Positions 25,851 to 36,985 of a stretch of 64,000 nucleotides of DNA are shown here, in pieces (within the stretch, counting starts at the first letter, position 1; the number at the start of each line of letters is the position of its first letter). Source of the stretch: Streptomyces sp. TLI_053 (GTDB taxonomy: Bacteria > Actinomycetota > Actinomycetes > Streptomycetales > Streptomycetaceae); contig NZ_LT629775.1 of the NCBI RefSeq assembly GCF_900105395.1, positions 3,928,001 through 3,992,000 of the forward strand, written 5' to 3'. Under the pieces are notes generated by a model. It was given only the letters and a program-made list of their open reading frames with translations. It did no database searches and was not told where the DNA came from. The position numbers were made by a program, and so were the translations under genes.

Positions 25851-26384
25851 CTACTGCCCCTCCGAGCCTAGGGCCCCGACGCCCGCGGGGCTTCCCGCCC
25901 CGGCCTCCTCCACCCGGGTGAAGACCCAGCGCTGCATGGCCCAGAAGCGGAACAGCATCGCCACGAAGGTGCCCAGCACCATCCCGCTCAGGAAGTCGGC
26001 CAGCTCCTGGGTGAACGGGCTGACCCAGGGCTCGCGCAGGTCCAGCAGGTAGCGCGAGGCGATCAGCGGCAGGTCGTTCACCGCCACGGCCACGGCGCTC
26101 ACCAGGACGAACAGCAGAGGCTCGCGCCGGCGCCAGGAGGAGCGGAAGGACCACCGCCGGTTGAGCAGGTAGGAGACGACGGTGCCGACCACGGTCGCCA
26201 CGGTGAGCGCCAGCACCGGCTTCCTCGGCATGACGGTGAACCGCAGCGCGTAGTTGATCAGCACCGTCAGGGCGAAGCAGCCGCTGCCGACCAGGAGGAA
26301 CTTCACCAGCCGCCGGTGCCGGACCAGGGCCGGACGGACCCGGCCCGGTACCCGGGCCAGGGCGCGCTGGGTGAGGGACGGCAT
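25851..26384 (-). CDS. GtrA-family membrane protein
   Basis: 177 residues from ATG 26384. Four hydrophobic helices in the GtrA pattern: LVKFLLVGSGCFALTVLINYALRF, LTVATVVGTVVSYLLNRRWSF (the family's NRRWSF hallmark), LLFVLVSAVAVAVNDLP and FLSGMVLGTFVAMLFRFWAMQRWVF. GtrA proteins flip or help flip polyprenyl-linked sugars for glycan decoration. No clear ribosome site is seen. Transcription likely continues into the ROK gene. Confidence 0.88.
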   Translation of the reverse strand: MPSLTQRALARVPGRVRPALVRHRRLVKFLLVGSGCFALTVLINYALRFTVMPRKPVLALTVATVVGTVVSYLLNRRWSFRSSWRRREPLLFVLVSAVAVAVNDLPLIASRYLLDLREPWVSPFTQELADFLSGMVLGTFVAMLFRFWAMQRWVFTRVEEAGAGSPAGVGALGSEGQ

Positions 26385-26403
26385 CTTCGCAGTCTGGCAC
26401 GGC

Positions 26404-26451
26404 GCACGGAGCCCGTCCCGTCCGGCGGACCGGGCGGGACGGGCTCCGTGC
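26404..26451 (-). terminator. Terminator of lon
   Basis: Perfect 17-bp stem GCACGGAGCCCGTCCCG / CGGGACGGGCTCCGTGC with a GC-rich 14-base loop, between the lon stop and the gtrA start. The GC-only stretch 26452-26502 holds no gene. Confidence 0.8.
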
Positions 26452-26502
26452 GGGGGGCCGGGACCGGGGCCGGGGAAGGGGCCCCGGCCCCGGCGGAGCG
26501 GG

Positions 26503-28971
26503 TCAGGCGACGGCGGCCAGCACCTCGGCGGGCTCCAGGGCCAGCCGCAGCACCTCCCGGACGTCGGCCACCGGGTGCACGGTGAGCCGCGCCAGCACCT
26601 CCGCCGGGACGTCGTCCAGATCGGCCTCGTTCCGCCTGGGGATGATCACCGTGGTGACCCCGGCCCGGTCGGCGGCGAGCAGCTTCTGCTTCACCCCGCC
26701 GATCGGCAGCACCCGCCCGGTCAGCGACACCTCACCGGTCATCGCCACGTCGGTGCGCACCTTGCGCCCGGAGAGCAGCGAGGCCAGCGCGGTGGTCATG
26801 GTGATGCCGGCGCTCGGCCCGTCCTTGGGGACGGCCCCGGCCGGGACGTGCAGGTGCACGCCGCGGTCGCGCAGCGAGGTGACCGGCAGTTCCAGCTCGG
26901 CCCCGCGCGAACGCAGGTAGGAGAGCGCGATGTGCGCGGACTCCTTCATGACGTCGCCCAGCTGGCCGGTCAGGGTCAGGCCGGTGCCGCCGGTCTCGGC
27001 GTCGGCGAGCGAGGCCTCGATGTAGAGGACGTCGCCGCCGGCCCCGGTGACCGCCAGGCCGGTCGCCACCCCGGGCACCGCGGTGCGGCGCTCGGCGGGC
27101 TCCTGGGCCGCCTCCGGCACGTGGTGCGGCCGGCCGATCAGGGCCCGCAGCTCCTGGGCGCCGATCGCGGCGGGCAGCTCCCGCTCCCCCAGCTCGGTCT
27201 GCGCGGCGACCTTGCGCAGCACCCGGGCGATCGCCCGTTCGAGGTTCCGGACGCCGGCCTCGCGGGTGTACTCGCCCGCCAGCTTCCGCAGCGCCGGCTC
27301 GTCGACCGCGACCTCCTCGTCCTTGAGCCCGGCCCGCTCCAGCTGGCGCGGGAGCAGGTGGTCGCGGGCGATGACGACCTTCTCGTCCTCGGTGTAGCCG
27401 TCCAGGCGGACCAGCTCCATCCGGTCGAGCAGCGGCTCGGGGATGGACTCCAGCACGTTGGCGGTGGCGAGGAAGACCACGTCGGAGAGGTCCAGCTCGA
27501 CCTCCAGGTAGTGGTCCCGGAAGGTGTGGTTCTGCGCCGGGTCGAGCACCTCCAGCAGGGCGGCGGCCGGGTCGCCCCGGTAGTCCGAGCCGACCTTGTC
27601 GATCTCGTCGAGCAGCACGACCGGGTTCATCGAGCCGGCCTCCTTGAGGGCCCGGACCAGCCGGCCGGGCAGCGCGCCGACGTAGGTGCGCCGGTGACCG
27701 CGGATCTCCGCCTCGTCCCGGACGCCGCCGAGCGAGACCCGGACGAAGCTGCGGCCCATGGCACGGGCCACCGACTCTCCGAGCGAGGTCTTGCCGACCC
27801 CGGGCGGGCCGACCAGCGCGAGCACCGCGCCGCCCGCCCGCCGCCCGCCGCTCTTCGGGGCGACCGTCCCGACCCGGCCGTCCTGCTCGCCCGCGGCCGC
27901 CCGCCCCGCGGCCGCCTGCTCGGCCCGGCGCTTGCGGACGGCCAGGTACTCGACGATGCGGTCCTTCACGTCGGCCAGGCCGGCGTGGTCGGCGTCCAGC
28001 ACCGCGCGGGCGCCGGCGATGTCGTAGCTGTCCTCGGTGCGCTCGTTCCAGGGCAGCTCCAGCACGGTGTCCAGCCAGGTGCGGATCCAGGAGCCCTCGG
28101 GCGACTGGTCGCTGGCCCGCTCCAGCTTGTCGACCTCCTTGAGGGCGGCCTCGCGGACCTTCTCCGGGAGGTCGGCGGCCTCGACCCGGGTGCGGTAGTC
28201 GTCCTCCTCGTCGGCCGGGTCGCCGTTCAGCTCGGCCAGCTCCTTGCGGACGGCCTCCAGCTGGCGGCGGAGCAGGAACTCCTTCTGCTGCTTGGCGACG
28301 CCCTCCTCGACGTCCTTGCGGATGGTGTCGTTGACCTCCTCCTCGGCGAGGTGGTCGCGGAGCAGGCCGAGCGCGTACTCCAGTCGCGCGACCTGGTCGG
28401 CCTCCAGCAACACCTTGAGCTTCTGCTCGGCGGTGACGAAGGGCGCGTAGCCGATGTTGTCGGCGAGTTCGCCGACGCCCTCGATCGCGGCCACCCGGTC
28501 GACGATCTGCCAGGCGCCGCGGCGGCGCAGCCACTGGGTGGAGAGGCTCTTGTACTCCTTGACCAGCTCGGCGGCCCGGCCGGCCACCGGGGTGCCGACG
28601 GAGGACTCGCGGAACGGCGTGGTCTCCACCCAGAGCGCGGCGCCCGGGCCGGTGGTGCCGACGCCGATCCGCACCCGGCGCACCGCGCGGACCAGCGCGG
28701 CCGGCTGCCCGATCCCGTTCGGGCCGTCGGCCAGTCGGCCGACCTGTTCGACGGTGGCGAGGGTGCCCGCCGCCGCGTAGGAGCCGTCCACCCTCGGGAC
28801 CAGCAGCACCTGGGGCTTCCCGGCGGTGCCGGTGGCGGCGGCGCGCGCGGCCTCGACGGCGGCGCGGACCTCGGCGTCCTTGAGGTCCAGCGGGACGACC
28901 ATGCCCGGCAGGACGACCTCGTCGTCGAGCGGCAGCACGGGCAGGGTGAGCGGTGTGGACGTCGATGCCAT
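26503..28971 (-). CDS. lon: ATP-dependent Lon protease
   Basis: 822 residues from ATG 28971, with GGGGAGA five bases upstream. Domain order: N-terminal LON substrate domain ([21 protein letters not shown]), a coiled region, AAA+ module with Walker [11 protein letters not shown] near residue 390 and Walker [12 protein letters not shown], then the serine protease domain with [10 protein letters not shown] (catalytic Ser near 719) and [14 protein letters not shown] (catalytic Lys near 760). Length is normal. It degrades misfolded proteins. A HAIR element before the start indicates HspR control, as described for actinomycete lon genes. Confidence 0.97.
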   Translation of the reverse strand: MASTSTPLTLPVLPLDDEVVLPGMVVPLDLKDAEVRAAVEAARAAATGTAGKPQVLLVPRVDGSYAAAGTLATVEQVGRLADGPNGIGQPAALVRAVRRVRIGVGTTGPGAALWVETTPFRESSVGTPVAGRAAELVKEYKSLSTQWLRRRGAWQIVDRVAAIEGVGELADNIGYAPFVTAEQKLKVLLEADQVARLEYALGLLRDHLAEEEVNDTIRKDVEEGVAKQQKEFLLRRQLEAVRKELAELNGDPADEEDDYRTRVEAADLPEKVREAALKEVDKLERASDQSPEGSWIRTWLDTVLELPWNERTEDSYDIAGARAVLDADHAGLADVKDRIVEYLAVRKRRAEQAAAGRAAAGEQDGRVGTVAPKSGGRRAGGAVLALVGPPGVGKTSLGESVARAMGRSFVRVSLGGVRDEAEIRGHRRTYVGALPGRLVRALKEAGSMNPVVLLDEIDKVGSDYRGDPAAALLEVLDPAQNHTFRDHYLEVELDLSDVVFLATANVLESIPEPLLDRMELVRLDGYTEDEKVVIARDHLLPRQLERAGLKDEEVAVDEPALRKLAGEYTREAGVRNLERAIARVLRKVAAQTELGERELPAAIGAQELRALIGRPHHVPEAAQEPAERRTAVPGVATGLAVTGAGGDVLYIEASLADAETGGTGLTLTGQLGDVMKESAHIALSYLRSRGAELELPVTSLRDRGVHLHVPAGAVPKDGPSAGITMTTALASLLSGRKVRTDVAMTGEVSLTGRVLPIGGVKQKLLAADRAGVTTVIIPRRNEADLDDVPAEVLARLTVHPVADVREVLRLALEPAEVLAAVA

Positions 28972-28992
28972 GATCTCTCCCCAGTCAGTGAA

Positions 28993-29013
28993 CTTGAGTC
29001 GACCTGACTAAGG
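28993..29013 (-). promoter_or_regulatory. HAIR element (HspR operator) ahead of lon
   Basis: CTTGAGT-N7-ACTAAGG, close to the HspR consensus CTTGAGT-N7-ACTCAAG, 22 bases upstream of the lon start. Confidence 0.7.
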
Positions 29014-29216
29014 CTTGGCGGCCGCCGGATGTTCCCCTCCGCGTGTTCGCCGTGAGCGAACAGAACGGCGTCGGCGCGGCCCGTCGCGGGGCCGTCAAAA
29101 AGACCCGGTGGGCGGACCGGGAAGCGGTCCCACCGGACGGTCCGGGGAGCACCCGCCGCCGCGCGGACCGGCGAGCGGTCCCTCCCGGCGAGCGGGAGCG
29201 ACTCCGGCGCGCGGAC

Positions 29217-30014
29217 TCAGGAGCGGCCCGGCCACACGGGCCCGGGCGCGGCCCGGCGGGCCGGGGACGCGGGCGCCGGCCGGGAGGACAGCTCGGCGGG
29301 CAGGCCGAACGGGGCGCGGCGCGGCCGGTGCCCCTCCCAGCGGCGCAGCCACCGCCACAGCGCCACCCCGACCAGCAGCGCCACCGGATGCCCGACCCCG
29401 GTGACGAGGTCCCGGTCGGCGGCGATCTGGTCGGCGATCATCGCCACCGCCAGCGCGAGCGCGACCGCGCGCCCCGCCGGCCGGAGCAGCCCGGCCAGCC
29501 CGCCGAGGCTGGCGAGCACGCCGTAGCTGACACCGATGTCGAGGTAGTCCATGGCGGCCGGCTCCAGCCGCCCGCTCGCCACCGCGACGACGACCACGCC
29601 CTGGGAGAGCAGGGTGGCGGTGATGTGCCCGGCCGCGAACACGACGGCCGCCCGGCCGGGGCCGACCCGGCGCTCCAGCGGTGCGACGGTGAGGGCGAAG
29701 GCCCAGAGGTAGGGCATCCAGACCGGCCCGGCCACCCAGAAGCCGCTGAACAGCAGCGCACGCAGCGGGTGCTGCAGCAGGTTGTGCCCGTCCGAGCTGG
29801 ACGCCTCCTGGAGCCGGAGCACGAGCTCCGGGTCGGCCAGCCCGGCGAAGGTGGTGGTGGCGCCGACCACGGCGAGGTAGCCGAGGGCGAAGGGATTGCG
29901 GCGCAGGGTCGGCACCCGGGCCAGGATCCAGTCGACCGCACCGGTCCGCAGACCGGCCCGGAGCATCCCGTAGGGCGGCCCGCCGCGCCCGGCGGGCACC
30001 TGCCGCTCCGTCAT
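29217..30014 (-). CDS. Rhomboid-like membrane protein
   Basis: 265 residues from ATG 30014, with GGAGG upstream. Six or so helices. Features resembling an intramembrane serine protease are DIGVSYGVLASLGGL (a G-x-S-x-G-type helix) and, two helices later, VTGVGHPVALLVGVALW with a candidate catalytic His. The loop after helix 1 (HNLLQHPLRALLFSGFWVAG) is typical of actinobacterial 'rhomboid-like' proteins. Protease activity is possible but unproven. The C-terminal 40 residues are Pro/Ala/Arg-rich and cytoplasmic. It stands alone, divergent from the two-component system. Confidence 0.75.
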   Translation of the reverse strand: MTERQVPAGRGGPPYGMLRAGLRTGAVDWILARVPTLRRNPFALGYLAVVGATTTFAGLADPELVLRLQEASSSDGHNLLQHPLRALLFSGFWVAGPVWMPYLWAFALTVAPLERRVGPGRAAVVFAAGHITATLLSQGVVVVAVASGRLEPAAMDYLDIGVSYGVLASLGGLAGLLRPAGRAVALALAVAMIADQIAADRDLVTGVGHPVALLVGVALWRWLRRWEGHRPRRAPFGLPAELSSRPAPASPARRAAPGPVWPGRS

Positions 30015-30557
30015 GCCGCCTCCGCTCCAACGCCCGCAGCCGTCACCCGCGCGTGTCCAACGTACCGGCGCGTACCGGAAATCCCACCCCCACGAATTTG
30101 TCGTGGCCACGGTACGTCCGGTGCCTGGGAGTCCGCTGGGAGAACGCCGTGAGGATCCGGGGTCCGCAGAGGTCCGCATTGGTCCAGACCTTCCCTCCCT
30201 TTCGGGACCGCTTTCCGCCCTGACCGGCGGCTTGGCGTCAACTCATGTGCATACGTACCGTTACGGAGTGAAAAAACGCCGGGTAAGGTATCGGCCCGTG
30301 CCCACTTCCCGGTGGGCCCGAAAGCCGGTCCGACAGTCCGGCCCGCGGGCCGGAAATGTCCGGTCCACCTGCCGGGAATCACCTGCGGTCCGTACGCTGC
30401 GAGGTGTACGGGAGACGGAGAGCGGCCCACGCCCTCGCCGTCGCCCGCGCACGCGACGGGACGGCGGACCCGGCACAGTCCACGACGGAACAAGACTACG
30501 AAGCGGAGCCTTCGCCATCCCCACAGGTGGCCGGCCCGCAGCCCTGGGGGCGGTGGC
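30015..30557. other. 543-bp intergenic region upstream of the two-component system
   Basis: No supported gene. It includes an AT-richer patch, GTGCATACGTACCGTTACGG then GTGAAAAAACG and GGGTAAGGTATCGG at about 30248-30295, plausible promoter DNA, and a small hairpin GGGCCCAC/GTGGGCCC-like at 30298-30320. Confidence 0.5.
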
Positions 30558-31301
<744 letters not shown>

Positions 31302-31388
31302 CGGCACCACCCTCGGACACCGGGCCGCCGGGGGGCCCGCTGTCCCGAACCGCCGTGCGGCGGACCCATGCGGGGGACCACAGGACCA

Positions 31389-32519
31389 ATGACCTTTCCA
31401 CAGCAACGCAACGGGGACATCGACGGCGGTCGGCCGCCCACCCTGGCCGCCCGCGCCGCGAAACGGGTCTGGGCCGACATCCGGCCGCTCGACCCGGTCC
31501 GCTCCATCAAGGGCAAACTCGCCCTCCTGGTGATCGTCTCGGTCTTCCTGGCCACCGGCATGGTGGTCGTGGCGATCCGGTCCGAGACCCAGATCCGGAT
31601 CATCATGATCTTCTCGATGATCGCCTCGCTGCTCTTCATGCAGTTCCTCGCGCACGGGCTGACCGCCCCGCTGCGCGACATGACCGCCGCCGCCCGCGCG
31701 ATGGCCTCCGGCGACTACAGCCGCCGGGTCGAGGTGAACTCGCGGGACGAGATCGGCGAGCTCGCCGCGACCTTCAACCAGATGGCCTCCGACCTGGAGG
31801 CCGCCGACCGGCACCGGCGCGAGCTGGTCGCCAACGTCTCGCACGAGCTGCGCACGCCGATCGCCGCACTGCGGGCCGTGCTGGAGAACGTGGTCGACGG
31901 CGTCGTCCAGCCCAACCCGGCGACCCTGGGTGCCGCGCTGGAGCAGACCGAGCGGCTCGGCCGGCTGGTCACCCACCTGCTCGACCTCTCCAAGATCGAC
32001 GACGGTGTGGTCGACCTGGACGCGCGCCCGTTCGAGGTGCGCGAGTTCCTGGACGGCGTGCTGCGCGGGGTCACCGTGGACGGCGCGACGGCCGGCGGGG
32101 CCTTCTCCCGGCGCGGCGACGTCCGGCTCGCCCTGGAGGTCAGCCCGGCCGGGCTGACCGGCGTCGCCGACACCGAACGGCTCCACCAGGTGGTGGCCAA
32201 CCTGGTCGACAACGCCTGCAAGCACTCCCCGCCCGGCGGCACCGTGACGGTGCGGGCCAGGCCCGACGAGGGCCCCGGGGCCCTGCTGCTGGAGGTCGAG
32301 GACCAGGGTCCCGGCATCCCGGCGGCGGACCGGGCCAGGGTCTTCGAGCGGTTCGGCCGCAGCGGCACCGCGACCGCGGCCGGCCCCGGCGCCGACGGCG
32401 GGACCGGCCTCGGCCTGGCCATCGCCCGCTGGGCGGTGGACCTGCACGGCGGGCGGATCGAGGTGGCCGAGGCCGAGCGCGGCTGCCGGATCGAGGTCCG
32501 GCTGCCCGGCCCGCGCTGA
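31389..32519 (+). CDS. Sensor histidine kinase
   Basis: 376 residues from ATG 31389, with AGGACC ahead. Two membrane helices with almost no extracytoplasmic loop (LALLVIVSVFLATGMVVVAI and IIMIFSMIASLLFMQFLAHG), a HAMP domain (LTAPLRDMTAAARAMASGDYSRRV), the H-box VANVSHELRTPIAALRAVLENV, the N-box VVANLVDNACKHSPPGG, and G-boxes VEDQGPGIP and GGTGLGLAIARW. The tiny sensor loop suggests membrane-internal or cytoplasmic sensing. Partner of the regulator upstream. Confidence 0.93.
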   Translation: MTFPQQRNGDIDGGRPPTLAARAAKRVWADIRPLDPVRSIKGKLALLVIVSVFLATGMVVVAIRSETQIRIIMIFSMIASLLFMQFLAHGLTAPLRDMTAAARAMASGDYSRRVEVNSRDEIGELAATFNQMASDLEAADRHRRELVANVSHELRTPIAALRAVLENVVDGVVQPNPATLGAALEQTERLGRLVTHLLDLSKIDDGVVDLDARPFEVREFLDGVLRGVTVDGATAGGAFSRRGDVRLALEVSPAGLTGVADTERLHQVVANLVDNACKHSPPGGTVTVRARPDEGPGALLLEVEDQGPGIPAADRARVFERFGRSGTATAAGPGADGGTGLGLAIARWAVDLHGGRIEVAEAERGCRIEVRLPGPR

Positions 32520-32571
32520 CGTCCGTCCGCGTCGTCGGTCCGACCCCGGACCGACGACGCGGACGGACGTC
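32518..32571 (+). terminator. Terminator of the two-component operon
   Basis: Perfect 25-bp stem beginning in the kinase stop codon (GACGTCCGTCCGCGTCGTCG...) with loop ACCC. Confidence 0.85.
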
Positions 32572-32871
32572 GGCACCGGGACGCGGGCGGACCCTCGGCA
32601 CCGGGACGGATGTCACAGATCCGACACAGTGCACAAACAGGACCTGCGCCCCGATTTGTCCGTATTTGGCATCCTTTGGATGGCGATCGGAAGCGGTCGG
32701 TTCCCCGCCGATGTGGCTTTCTAACGCACATTTCCAGCCAAACAGCAGGTCAGGACTGTGATCTGGGCGACGCCTGCCCCCCGGGGACTGCGCGATCACT
32801 GGTCGGAGGCGTAGCCTTAATCCCCGCTGTCCAAACATCCCAAAAGGAAGCGGAAGAGGGCGGTTGCCGCC
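32572..32871 (+). promoter_or_regulatory. Upstream region of kgd
   Basis: 300 bases, less GC-rich than the surroundings, with no gene. TAGCCT at about 32812 and AT-richer sequence (CCTTAATCC) just downstream are candidate -10 DNA. No operator was recognised. Confidence 0.45.
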
Positions 32872-35800
32872 GTGTCGCCACAGTCCCCTGAACACCCCAA
32901 CAGCTCGGCTAGCTCCACTGGCTTCGGCCCCAATGAGTGGCTCGTCGACGAGATCTACCAGCAGTACCTCCAGGACCCGAACTCGGTCGACCGAGCCTGG
33001 TGGGACTTTTTCGCCGACTACAAGCCCGGTACCGAGGTGACCCCAGTGACCCAGGCCGCGACCCAGGTCGGCGTGACGCCGACCCCCGCCGCCGCCCCCG
33101 CGCCCACCGCCGCTCCGGCCGTCCAGGCCCCCGCCGCCCCGGCCGCCCCCGCGCCGGCGCAGCAGGCCCCGACGGCTCCCGCGGCCCCGGTGGCGCCCGC
33201 GCCGCTCGCCGCCGCCCCGGCCGCGCCCCCGGCGCCCAAGGCCGCCGTCCCGGCGCCCGCGCCGGCCCCCGTGAGCGCGGGCCCCGAGCTGGTTCAGCTC
33301 CGCGGCCCGGCCAAGGCCGTCGCCACCAACATGGACGCCTCGCTGGAGGTGCCGACCGCCACCTCGGTCCGCGCCGTCCCGGCCAAGCTGCTGATCGACA
33401 ACCGCATTGTCATCAACAACCACCTGCAGCGCGCCCGCGGTGGCAAGGTCTCCTTCACCCACCTGATCGGTTACGCCCTGGTCCAGGCCGTCAAGGCCTC
33501 CCCGGGCATGAACCACAGCTACAAGGTGGAGGACGGCAAGTCCTACCTGGTCAAGCCCGAGCACGTGAACCTCGGCCTGGCCATCGACCTGGTCAAGCCG
33601 AACGGCGACCGCCAGCTCGTCGTCGCGGCCATCAAGAAGGCCGAGACCCTCGACTTCTTCGGCTTCTGGCAGGCCTACGAGGACATCGTCCGCCGGGCCC
33701 GCGCCAACAAGCTGACCATGGACGACTTCACCGGCGTCACGGTCTCGCTGACCAACCCCGGCGGCATCGGCACCGTGCACTCCGTGCCGCGCCTGATGCA
33801 GAACCAGGGCACCATCGTCGGTGTCGGCGCCATGGAGTACCCGGCCGAGTTCCAGGGCTCCGCCCCGGAGACCCTGGCCCGCCTCGGCGTCTCCAAGATC
33901 ATGACGCTGACCTCGACCTACGACCACCGCGTCATCCAGGGCGCGGCGTCGGGCGAGTTCCTGCGCACGATCCACCAGCTGCTGCTGGGGCAGAACGGCT
34001 TCTACGACGAGATCTTCGAGTCCCTCCGGATCCCGTACGAGCCCGTCCGCTGGGCCACCGACGTCGCCACCACGCACGACGACGAGGTCAACAAGACCGC
34101 CCGCGTCATCGAGCTGATCCACTCCTACCGGGTCCGCGGCCACCTCATGGCCGACACCGACCCGCTGGAGTACAAGCAGCGCAAGCACCCCGACCTGGAC
34201 GTCACCACCCACGGCCTCACCCTGTGGGACCTGGAGCGCGAGTTCGCGGTCGGCGGCTTCGGCGGTCAGCGGATGATGAAGCTCCGCGACATCCTCGGCC
34301 TGCTGCGCAACACGTACTGCCGCACGGTCGGCATCGAGTACATGCACATCCAGGACCCGAAGCAGCGCAAGTGGCTGCAGGAGCGCCTGGAGAAGCCGTA
34401 CACCAAGCCGGAGCGCGAGGAGCAGCTGCGCATCCTGCGCCGGCTGAACTCGGCCGAGGCCTTCGAGACCTTCCTGCAGACCAAGTACGTCGGGCAGAAG
34501 CGTTTCTCGCTGGAGGGCGGCGAGTCCCTCATCCCGCTGCTGGACGCCACCATCGACTCGGCGGCCGAGCACCGCCTGGACGAGGCCGTCATCGGCATGG
34601 CCCACCGCGGCCGCCTGAACGTGCTGGCCAACATCGTCGGCAAGCCGTACGGCAAGATCTTCGGCGAGTTCGAGGGCAACCTCGACCCGAAGTCGATGCA
34701 CGGCTCCGGCGACGTGAAGTACCACCTCGGCTCCGAGGGCACCTTCACCGGCCTGGACGGCGAGACCATCAAGGTCTCGCTGGCCGCGAACCCCTCCCAC
34801 CTGGAGGCCGTGGACCCGGTCGTCGAGGGCATCGCCCGCGCCAAGCAGGACATCCTGGACCAGGGCGGCACGACCTTCCCGGTGCTGCCGATCCAGATCC
34901 ACGGCGACGCGGCCTTCGCCGGCCAGGGCGTCGTCGCGGAGACCCTGAACATGTCGCAGCTGCGCGGCTACCGCACCGGCGGCACCGTGCACGTCGTGGT
35001 GAACAACCAGGTCGGCTTCACCGCCGCCCCGGCCTCCAGCCGCTCCTCGATGTACTGCACCGACGTGGCCCGCATGATCGAGGCGCCGATCTTCCACGTG
35101 AACGGCGACGACCCGGAGGCCGTGGTCCGCGTCGCGCGGCTCGCCTTCGAGTTCCGTCAGGAGTTCCACAAGGACGTCGTGATCGACCTCATCTGCTACC
35201 GCCGCCGCGGTCACAACGAGGCCGACAACCCGTCGTTCACCCAGCCGCTGATGTACGACCTGATCGACAAGAAGCGCTCGGTGCGCAAGCTCTACACCGA
35301 GGGCCTGATCGGTCGCGGCGACATCACCATGGAAGAGGCGGAGCAGGCGCTCCAGGACTTCCAGGGCCAGCTGGAGAAGGTGTTCGCCGAGGTCCGCGAC
35401 GCCGCCCAGGCCCCGGCCGCCGCCACCAACGGCAAGCCGGTCGCCGACTTCCCGGTCACCATCCGGACCGGCATCTCCCAGGAGATGGTCAAGCGGATCG
35501 CCGCCTCGCAGGTCAACCTGCCGGACTGGCTGACCGTCCACCCGCGACTGCTGCCGCAGCTGCAGCGCCGCGCCGCCTCGGTCGAGGACAACACCATCGA
35601 CTGGGCGATGGGCGAGACCCTCGCCATCGGCTCGCTGCTCATGGAGGGCCACCCGGTCCGCCTGGCCGGCCAGGACAGCCGCCGCGGCACCTTCGGCCAG
35701 CGGCACGCCGTCCTGATCGACCGGACCACCGGCGAGGACTACACCCCGCTGCAGTACCTCACCGAGGACCAGGCCCGCTACACCGTGTACGACAGCCTGC

Positions 35801-36642
35801 TGTCCGAGTACGCGGCGATGGGCTTCGAGTACGGCTACTCGCTGACCCGCCCGAACGCGCTGGTCATGTGGGAGGCGCAGTTCGGCGACTTCGTCAACGG
35901 CGCGCAGACCATGGTGGACGAGTACATCGCCTCCGCCGAGCAGAAGTGGGGCCAGCACTCGGGCGTCACCCTGCTGCTGCCGCACGGCTACGAGGGCCAG
36001 GGACCGGACCACTCGTCCGCGCGCCCGGAGCGCTTCCTGCAGATGTGCGCGCAGGACAACATGACGGTCGCCATGCCGACCCTGCCGTCGAACTACTTCC
36101 ACCTGCTGCGCTGGCAGGCGCACAACCCGCACCACAAGCCGCTGGTCGTCTTCACCCCGAAGTCGATGCTGCGTCTGAAGGCGGCGGCGAGTGCGACCGA
36201 GGAGTTCCTGTCCGGCTCGTTCCGCCCGGTCATCGGCGACACCACCGTCGACCCGGCGAACGTCCGCAAGGTCGTCATCACGGCCGGCAAGTTCTACTAC
36301 GACGTGGAGGCGGCCCGCACCGAGCGCGGCATCACCGACACCGCGATCGTCCGGGTCGAGCGGCTCTACCCGCTGCCGGTGGCCGAGCTCCAGGAGGAGC
36401 TGGCCAAGTACGGCGACGACGTCCAGTTCGTCTGGGCGCAGGAGGAGCCGGCCAACCAGGGTGCCTGGCCGTTCATCGCGATGAACCTGGTCGACCACCT
36501 GCAGGTCGTCATCGGCCGCAGCGCCGACGGCCCGCGACTGCGCCGCGTCGCCCGCACCGCCTCCTCGGCCCCCGCGGTCGGCTCGGCCAAGCGCCACGGC
36601 GCCGAGCAGCAGGCGCTGCTGGAGGAGATCTTCACGATCTGA
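32872..36642 (+). CDS. kgd: Multifunctional 2-oxoglutarate metabolism enzyme (Kgd/OdhA)
   Basis: 1256 residues from GTG 32872. Order: a short E1-like head ([24 protein letters not shown]), a Pro/Ala linker (residues 55-135), an E2-type acyltransferase core ([24 protein letters not shown] to [16 protein letters not shown], carrying the DHRxxxG motif), then the ThDP E1 2-oxoglutarate dehydrogenase part ([73 protein letters not shown]). This fused layout is specific to Actinobacteria and serves the TCA cycle with the separate E2p and E3. In relatives it is controlled by the FHA protein GarA. All catalytic regions are intact. Confidence 0.95.
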   Translation: MSPQSPEHPNSSASSTGFGPNEWLVDEIYQQYLQDPNSVDRAWWDFFADYKPGTEVTPVTQAATQVGVTPTPAAAPAPTAAPAVQAPAAPAAPAPAQQAPTAPAAPVAPAPLAAAPAAPPAPKAAVPAPAPAPVSAGPELVQLRGPAKAVATNMDASLEVPTATSVRAVPAKLLIDNRIVINNHLQRARGGKVSFTHLIGYALVQAVKASPGMNHSYKVEDGKSYLVKPEHVNLGLAIDLVKPNGDRQLVVAAIKKAETLDFFGFWQAYEDIVRRARANKLTMDDFTGVTVSLTNPGGIGTVHSVPRLMQNQGTIVGVGAMEYPAEFQGSAPETLARLGVSKIMTLTSTYDHRVIQGAASGEFLRTIHQLLLGQNGFYDEIFESLRIPYEPVRWATDVATTHDDEVNKTARVIELIHSYRVRGHLMADTDPLEYKQRKHPDLDVTTHGLTLWDLEREFAVGGFGGQRMMKLRDILGLLRNTYCRTVGIEYMHIQDPKQRKWLQERLEKPYTKPEREEQLRILRRLNSAEAFETFLQTKYVGQKRFSLEGGESLIPLLDATIDSAAEHRLDEAVIGMAHRGRLNVLANIVGKPYGKIFGEFEGNLDPKSMHGSGDVKYHLGSEGTFTGLDGETIKVSLAANPSHLEAVDPVVEGIARAKQDILDQGGTTFPVLPIQIHGDAAFAGQGVVAETLNMSQLRGYRTGGTVHVVVNNQVGFTAAPASSRSSMYCTDVARMIEAPIFHVNGDDPEAVVRVARLAFEFRQEFHKDVVIDLICYRRRGHNEADNPSFTQPLMYDLIDKKRSVRKLYTEGLIGRGDITMEEAEQALQDFQGQLEKVFAEVRDAAQAPAAATNGKPVADFPVTIRTGISQEMVKRIAASQVNLPDWLTVHPRLLPQLQRRAASVEDNTIDWAMGETLAIGSLLMEGHPVRLAGQDSRRGTFGQRHAVLIDRTTGEDYTPLQYLTEDQARYTVYDSLLSEYAAMGFEYGYSLTRPNALVMWEAQFGDFVNGAQTMVDEYIASAEQKWGQHSGVTLLLPHGYEGQGPDHSSARPERFLQMCAQDNMTVAMPTLPSNYFHLLRWQAHNPHHKPLVVFTPKSMLRLKAAASATEEFLSGSFRPVIGDTTVDPANVRKVVITAGKFYYDVEAARTERGITDTAIVRVERLYPLPVAELQEELAKYGDDVQFVWAQEEPANQGAWPFIAMNLVDHLQVVIGRSADGPRLRRVARTASSAPAVGSAKRHGAEQQALLEEIFTI

Positions 36643-36679
36643 CGCACCGGTTCCCACCGGACGTCCGCCGACACGGCAA

Positions 36680-36720
36680 CGGCCCCCCGTCTCCCTGGAT
36701 CCCAGGAAGGCGGGGGGCCG
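36680..36720 (+). terminator. Terminator of kgd
   Basis: Stem CGGCCCCCCG/CGGGGGGCCG with a long loop containing CTGGATCCCAG. The remaining bases to 36985 are GC-rich short repeats and the kinase promoter region (CGATAGGTT at about 36886-36894). Confidence 0.7.
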
Positions 36721-36985
36721 CCGTCGTTCCCGGGCGGCGACCGGCCCGGGCGAACCGGCGGGCCCGGACGAACCGTGGGCCCGGACGGCGGCGACCGGCC
36801 CGGACGGGCCGTGCCCGCGCCGTGTGCGAAGGTCCCAGCTCTGCAACCAAAGCGGCACCGGCCTGCGCGGCCGGCTGACGGGTCGATAGGTTATGCCTCG
36901 CCGGACCGTCGGCCGGGTGCCCGTCGTCGCGCCCACCGGCGGCGTCCGGTGGACCTCACCGCTCTCCCAGGGGGATCAGAACCGC

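Noticed and set aside
32140-36936. Minus-strand open frame of 1598 codons
   Set aside because: Antisense shadow of kgd. High-GC codon bias on one strand keeps the opposite frame open.
36893-36985. Upstream start for the transmembrane kinase
   Set aside because: The ATG at 36893 lies within a promoter-like CGATAGGTT, so it would not be on the transcript. The ATG at 36986 fits the family.
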